The notes beneath the pieces are model-generated. The model searched no databases, was not told the DNA's origin, and saw only the letters and a list, made by a program, of their open reading frames with translations. Source: Haematobia irritans (Eukaryota; Arthropoda; Insecta; Diptera; Muscidae). Taken from it: a DNA stretch of 64,000 nucleotides. A program made the translations under genes and the position numbers. This document shows, one piece after another, positions 58,814 to 64,000 of the stretch; the first letter of the stretch is position 1, and each line of letters opens with the position of its first letter. The DNA lies in assembly GCF_050003625.1 (NCBI RefSeq), contig NC_134398.1, positions 70,130,891-70,194,890 on the forward strand, given 5' to 3'.

Positions 58814-60707
58814 TTGAAAGATTTTCCTTCATACCAAGGGGTTGATGTCCAATTGCACATCTTTGTGGATGCTAGTAAGAACGGATATGCCGCCGTCTGC
58901 TATTTTCGATTATTATTTAACGAAAGGGTTTCCTGCACTTTAATCGGTTCAAAGGCCAGAGTTGCACCACTTAAAACAACGTCCGTTCCCCGCCTTGAAC
59001 TTATGGCGGCTTTGGTGGGAGCCAGGTACTCAAAATATATCTGCGAAATACATGAAATTCCGATTTCAAAAAGGTTTTTTTGGTCGGATTCACGAACAGT
59101 TTTAAGCTGGATTAACTCCACCCAAAGAAAATACAGCCAATTTGTGGGCTTTCGAGTAACAGAAATATTAGAACTAACGTCAATGAATGAATGGCGGTGG
59201 ACTCCAACAATGCACAACGTAGCAGATGAAGCTACTAAGTCGGCGAAGACCCCTCGTATTTCAAGTTCAAGCAGATGGTTTAGAGGACCCGATTTTTTGT
59301 ATCAAAGCGAAGGAAACTGGCCAGCAGTTAGTAACCACAACGAAGAAACTTCGGAGGAAATGATTCAAGTTTCACTTAAAATTTCTGTACCCTGTAAGGT
59401 CATCGATGACGAAAGATTTTCTAAATGGATTCGACTTTTACGAGCAGGGGCGTATATTTATCGTTTTATATATAACGCTCGTACGAAAATTAAGGAAACG
59501 GGGGAACTAACACAGAGAGAACTGAAAGTGGACGAATATTTTCTTATGCGACAGGCTCAAAGCGAAAAATATTCGTGTGAAATATCATGCTTGCAATCAA
59601 ACGGATCAATATCAAAATCTAGTGATATCTACACAAAATCACAAAAACTGGATGAGTTCGGGGTTTTGAGAGTAGAGGGTCGAATTGATAATGCAAAAAT
59701 TTTGCAAGATTATAAGTATCCCACAATCTTACCAAGGTCAAGTCACGAAGCTTATAATAATGGATGCACATTGCAAATATCATCATTTAAATCACGAAAC
59801 TGTTGTCCACGAACTTCGTCAGAAATATTCCATCGCGAGACTTAGGGCAACGTATAAATCTTTAATTAAAACGTGCCAGTGGTGTAAAATAAGCAAGGCA
59901 GTTCCACAAACGCCTCAAATGGCGAAGCTGCCACGAGCTCGTCTAGCATCATATGAGACCCCTTTTACATATACGGGCTTGGATTTTTTTGGACCTCTCA
60001 TGGTTATCGTAAATAGGCACAAAGAGAAAATATATGGGTGCCTATTCACATGTCTCACTATAAGAGCTATACACATCGAGCTTGTTCACTCTCTTAACAC
60101 AGGTTCGTGCATAATGGCTATTCGGAATTTCACTGCTAGAAGAGGTATTCCTCGTGAATTTTTCAGTAATAATGGCATAAATTTTATTGGTGCTGAGAGA
60201 GAGCTTCGGGAGGCAATTGATGATATGAACCAAGACGAATTCGTTCGAACTTTTACGACTACAACAACGAAATGGAACTTTAATCCGCCGTCATCACCTC
60301 ATATGGGAGGCGCTTGGGAACGGTTGGTGCGTTCAGTGAAAACTGTACTATATAATGCTATGCCATCCAGAAATGTAACCGACGAGATACTTTCAAGCAT
60401 GCTGATCGAGGTTGAGAACATTATAAACTCCAGGCCACTAGCTTATGTACCCATTGGCGATGAGGTAGAGGAGGCTATTACACCCAATCATTTTTTATTG
60501 GGTAGTTCTAATGGACTTAAGCCCTTATCGAGATGTGATGACAGTGGTGTGGTTTTAAGAAAAAGTTGGCTTTTGTCACAACAATTTGCAAATTTGTTTT
60601 GGAAAAAGTGGTTGGCAGAATATTTACCTTCATTAACGTCAAAGTGGTTTGAGAAAAGTATGTTGTCCCTAACACCAAAACCGGATAGATCGAATATTTG
60701 TAGCTAA
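58814..60707 (+). pseudogene. BEL RNase H and integrase, frameshifted
   Basis: 58814-59845 carries RNase H (HIFVDASKNGYAAV, VPRLELMAALVGARYSKY) and the start of integrase. A frameshift near 59740 passes to the frame ending at 60707, with the zinc finger (HLNHETVVHELRQKY, CQWCKIS) and the catalytic core (YTGLDFFGPL, FFSNNGINFIGA, GGAWERLVRSVK). The second catalytic Asp of the usual S-D-N-G motif is Asn here. The frame runs into the 3' LTR. Confidence 0.8.
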
Positions 60708-61089
60708 CTTATGTAGTTAGTTCTTAAGTAGATAACTTACAAATGTCATATAATTTTCGGAGTGAAGCGTCACGCAAACAGCAAAGCGCCATTTTATCCA
60801 GAATAAAGTGGTAATTAGCTTTGCCGGACGCATTCTATGTCCTTTAGAAACTTAAAATTATTTTAGTTTTTTTGCTTGCCAAATTGGTTAAGATTTGAAA
60901 TATTTTATCTAGTGGTTTCCATACCAAAAAGTGAGTCACTTATATTTTCAATTGAATTGTGAATTGCATAAAGAATTGTATTCTTTTAGGAATTTTAATA
61001 TAAGAAAATTTGGTTGAAATAAATTGGGTTTTATTTGAATCAGACTTTCTTTATTCAAAATCCATTGGGAATCATTAGCAGACACAACA
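60661..61089 (+). repeat. 3' LTR of BEL element
   Basis: Copy of the 5' LTR with roughly 2% substitutions by eye plus small indels, followed by the ATCAT target duplication. Confidence 0.88.
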
Positions 61090-61180
61090 ATCATAATAAA
61101 ATAAAATTACAATAATTTCCTAAATAGTTTGAGTTTTATTCAAAATCAACATCGGCCCTTGAAATTTTAACCACCCTTTA

Positions 61181-61740
61181 CTATAAAGCACAACGGAGAG
61201 AGGGGAACCTTGAGGAAGCCCATTGTCTATCGGAACATATCGGGAGAAAAAACCATATATTCACACACTCATACGACTATTTGACAAAAAAGAAATAATC
61301 ACCTTAAGAATGGATAGGGGAACACCCAACCGTCATGTTCACGTATTATCTGTGTGAATACCACCCGGTCAAAAGCTTTTTCAAGATCCTCTGAATGCAC
61401 CAAAATGTGTCTTCTTTTAGCAAAATTTGAACGAAGCATCTCCTCTAAACAATGGCAAAGGCTATAAACCCCAGGAGGAAAGGCATGCTGGATATCTGAA
61501 AACTTGTCCCTAGGAAACCGAAAAAATCTCCTAGCCAAAATTTTCTCCAAAATCTTCGAGAGAACCGGCAGAAGTGATATTGGCCAATAACCTTCCAGGG
61601 AAAACGCGTTTTTCCCGGCTTCGGTATAGGTACCATAACTGCAATCTTCCAGTCGTGTGGGAAAACCCACACCCAAATAATTGTATCTGTTATGACCAGT
61701 TATCCTCGTCTCTTTTTTCAAGGCACGACTTTATTTTTCT
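61181..61740 (-). pseudogene. LINE, upstream half of RT, split by mariner-type insertion
   Basis: Minus-strand RT motifs in several frames: WKIAVMVPIPKPGK (about 61660), YWPISLLPVLSKILEKILAR (about 61590-61530), DLEKAFDRVV (about 61390-61360) and a broken LPQGSPLS near 61220. Continues at 54264 on the other side of the nested insertions. Confidence 0.78.
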
Positions 61741-61799
61741 AGCTTATGATTACTCTGTGGAGCAATTGAATGGCACAGTAACATATAGAGATTATAGAA

Positions 61800-63090
61800 G
61801 TTTAAACCACTCTGAACTCCTAAGAGGTGTTGTTGGTCCGATTTTTTGGAAGATAAATTGACAAAATTATATGAAGAAAATGTACCACTTAGAACTAAAG
61901 TCTTGTGCCCAAGTCAATACAGACCGCCATTCGTAAAAGAGAAAAAGCTTACAGGAGATGGAAACGTTTTACATGAGGAATTTAGGAAACTTAGACGTGA
62001 GGTCGTTAAATTAGTGAAGGACGCGAAGTGCCGCTACTTTAGCGAAAAATTTAGCTTCGCTATAACCAGCCAACAAAAATGGCGCCAAATACGAAATATG
62101 GGTATTGGAAAGTAATAACGGACAAATGTAGTGAAGACCCTGATGAACTGAATATGAAATTTCTGGATATTAATATTCCTTGCGTACGTTCAGACTTTCA
62201 GGGTAGTAATAATTTCACACCCTTTGATAATAGTTTTACCTTCTATTGTGTATCTGAGAATGACAAACTACAATCAATACTTGACATAAAGTCAGACGTT
62301 AGAGGCTTGGATAACATAGATTCTCGTTTCGTGAAAACCATTCTACCCTATGTTTTACCATATATTACGCACGTATTTAATCATGTTTTAATGACTTCTG
62401 CATATCCTAAGAGATGGAAAATTGCGAAGATAACTCCTATTCTCAAAAGTAAGGGTGAATATAGACCTATAGCCCTTCTGTCTTTTTTGTGGAAGACTGT
62501 AGAAAATATTATGTTCAAGCAGAGGATTGATTTTATCATGCTGAATAATCTGTTAACTGATAGACAACCGGGATTTCGACTGGTCGCAGTTGCACGACGG
62601 TACTTGTTGATGTGGTTGAGGGCATAAGAAAGACTATCGACCAGAATAAATTGTGTTTTTTGTTGCTTCTGGATCATTCCAAAGCTTTCGACACTGTTTG
62701 TCACAACGTACTATTGACAAAGCTGATGCGATATTTCAGGTTTGATATATCAGCCTGCTCACTTTTATCTTCCTTTTTAACAGGGAGTGGTGATGGCTAA
62801 TGAAAAGTACTCGCAACACATGAGTCTAAGGAGAGGGGTTCCGCAGGGTTATGTACTAGGTCCCTTTCTTTTCTCGCTCTATATTAATGATATAGTCGAA
62901 GTTTGTGATGTGCTACGCTGACGACGTTCAATTATGCTTTTCTTGTCACACTGTGAGTATTATGGACTGTGTGAACCACATAAATAGAAGTCTTATGAGA
63001 ATCAATCAATGGGCAGTGAAAATTTGTCCATTGCTTAACCCAAGAAAGACGAAGTATAAGTGCAGTGATCAATTCAGCTGAACCTAATTA
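61800..63090 (+). pseudogene. Jockey/CR1-type LINE reverse transcriptase remnant
   Basis: Plus-strand fragments: 61846-62115 (pre-RT linker), 62079-62627 (RT start with WKIAKITPILKSKGEYRPIA and RQPGF), 62612-62800 (LLLLDHSKAFDTVCHNVLLTKL, RT motif with catalytic Asp) and about 62810-62925 (LRRGVPQG, LYINDIVEV). At least three frameshifts or stops. Endonuclease and 3' end not found. Confidence 0.78.
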
Positions 63091-63164
63091 TGTATTTGAA
63101 AGATTAGATTTTTCTCGCTCATCTTGATCAAAAACTATCATTCCCCCAAGGACGCGATATATGG

Positions 63165-64000
63165 TTAGGTTAGGTTAGGTTAAAGTGGCAGCCCGATTAA
63201 GATTCAGGCTCACTTAGACTATTCAGTCCATTGTGATACCACATTAACTAAAAGTACCTATTACATAGGGGCACTTCTAGTTTTAACCGCTGAACCTTCT
63301 TGATTATTTTTCTTTGTTGAACCAACCAGATTGTTCCAAAAACAGTAGCAGACTGCTTAAGTTAACGTTTTCCAGATCCGCCAGTAATCTGAAGCTATAT
63401 GCTCTTAAAAGTTGCTTGCGCTTTACACAAAATGCAGGACACTCACACGAGAGGTGTTTAATTGATTCTTTTTCCTCCGCATCATGATAGCTCATACAAT
63501 AGTCATTATACTTCGCACCAATAGTTTTTGCAAAATCGCCTATCAGGCAGCGACCCGTTATAGCAGATATCAGGAGTGATATCTGACGTATCGAGAACAC
63601 TAGCATATCTAGTGCGCGGTTTAAGTTTAAATGGGTCCATATTTGCTTGGTGTCGTTACAGCCCTTGCAATTCTCCCATCGAACATTTGCCATCATAACA
63701 GCCTTCTCACGCAGCATGAGCTTGCAGGTAGGGGCATACCAACAAATTCTAGTTCCCCTGGAATATGTAAGGTAGTTCCTAGCCTTGCTAGCTCATCTGC
63801 TTCGCAGTTCCCCGGTATGTTCCTATGGCCAGGTACCCATATTAGGTGAATATTGTGCTGCTCAGCCATCTCATTGAGAGATTTGCGGCAGTCGATGGCC
63901 GTTTTCGAGTTGAAGAGTCCAAGGATTTTATTGCAGGTTGACTGTCTGAGTATATATTAATGCCCACATTTTTTGGAACATTACTTCTCAGCCAATTCGC
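63165..64000 (-). pseudogene. LINE 3' end: RNase H, C-terminus and tail; runs off the window
   Basis: From the window edge on the minus strand: RNase H INIYSDSQPAIKSLDS and HLIWVPGHRNIPGNCEAD (with a frameshift), then an open C-terminal stretch 63717-63304 with SLLISAITGRCLIGD, a zinc-like C...H...C pattern (YCMSYHDAEEKESIKHLSCE) and a natural stop at 63304. The ~140-bp 3' end ends in repeated CCTAA units and matches the SINE tail at 3298-3374. Relatives occur at 13219-14043 and 15023-15110. Confidence 0.82.

Larger units (their letters stand above)
55057..61089 (+). mobile_element. BEL/Pao LTR retrotransposon, defective
   Basis: LTRs at 55057-55490 (434 bp) and 60661-61089 (429 bp) start TGTTGTC and end GACACAACA. 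A 5-bp duplication ATCAT flanks the element (55052-55056 and 61090-61094), the size usual for BEL/Pao. The LTRs differ by several substitutions and small indels, including about 9 bp near 60740. Gag, protease, RT, RNase H and integrase follow in that order but in several frames. Confidence 0.9.
54267..61178 (+). mobile_element. Tc1/mariner-type transposon split by a BEL element, TA target
   Basis: The left end AAGGGTGGTTAAATTGTAAG and the right end (complement AAGGGTGGTTAAAATTTCAA) are inverted repeats that continue through GGGCCGATGTTGA, flanked by TA at 54265-54266 and 61179-61180. Only about 0.9 kb is its own sequence; 55057-61089 is a BEL insertion. It lies within a LINE. Confidence 0.82.

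Overview
The window looks like nuclear DNA of a calyptrate (house-fly or stable-fly type) dipteran. The grounds are intron-containing genes with fly-like proteins, AT-rich non-coding DNA and very dense transposable elements, including long dispersed repeats ending in a TATACCCTTCACCAC / GTGGTGAAGGGTATA motif. I associate that motif with muscid genomes, so the organism is an inference.

Four host genes occupy the left 25 kb. A Spf45/RBM17-like splicing factor (+, 579-2003, 4 exons) is followed by the purine enzyme FGAM synthase, ade2/Pfas (+, 5403-11399, 6 exons). Convergent with it is a mitochondrial FASTK-domain/RAP protein (-, 18293-11749, 9 exons). Last is the phosphoinositide phosphatase myotubularin, mtm (+, 22809-24741, 2 exons). 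All exon joins were worked out by hand from GT/AG sites and reading phase, and all four open frames are intact. The genes are not functionally related to one another.

The gaps and introns hold short inverted-repeat elements (MITEs) with readable target duplications, a tRNA-derived SINE, and decayed LINEs. A perfect 33-bp hairpin lies in the first intron of ade2. A 522-bp hAT-type MITE built of CTCACG/CGTGAG motifs lies in the FASTK gene.

From about 25 kb to the end the window is essentially all transposon. In order: a long satellite-bearing repeat (M1) split by a young Ty3/gypsy element with identical-looking LTRs and open gag and pol; a LINE endonuclease remnant; a decayed gypsy element carrying three MITEs; a Penelope-like GIY-YIG fragment; LINE fragments; then a 41-52 kb mosaic of M1 and M2 repeats interleaved with copies of a ~441-bp element. 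On the + strand each of the four fuller copies of that element carries a complete type I hammerhead ribozyme motif. The last 10.5 kb is a three-level nest (a LINE split by a Tc1/mariner-type element, itself split by a BEL/Pao retrotransposon), followed by two more LINE fragments, the last running off the window edge.

The most notable observation is the hammerhead ribozyme in the repeated element (41253-45765), with two copies in direct tandem as expected of Penelope-like pLTRs or retrozymes.
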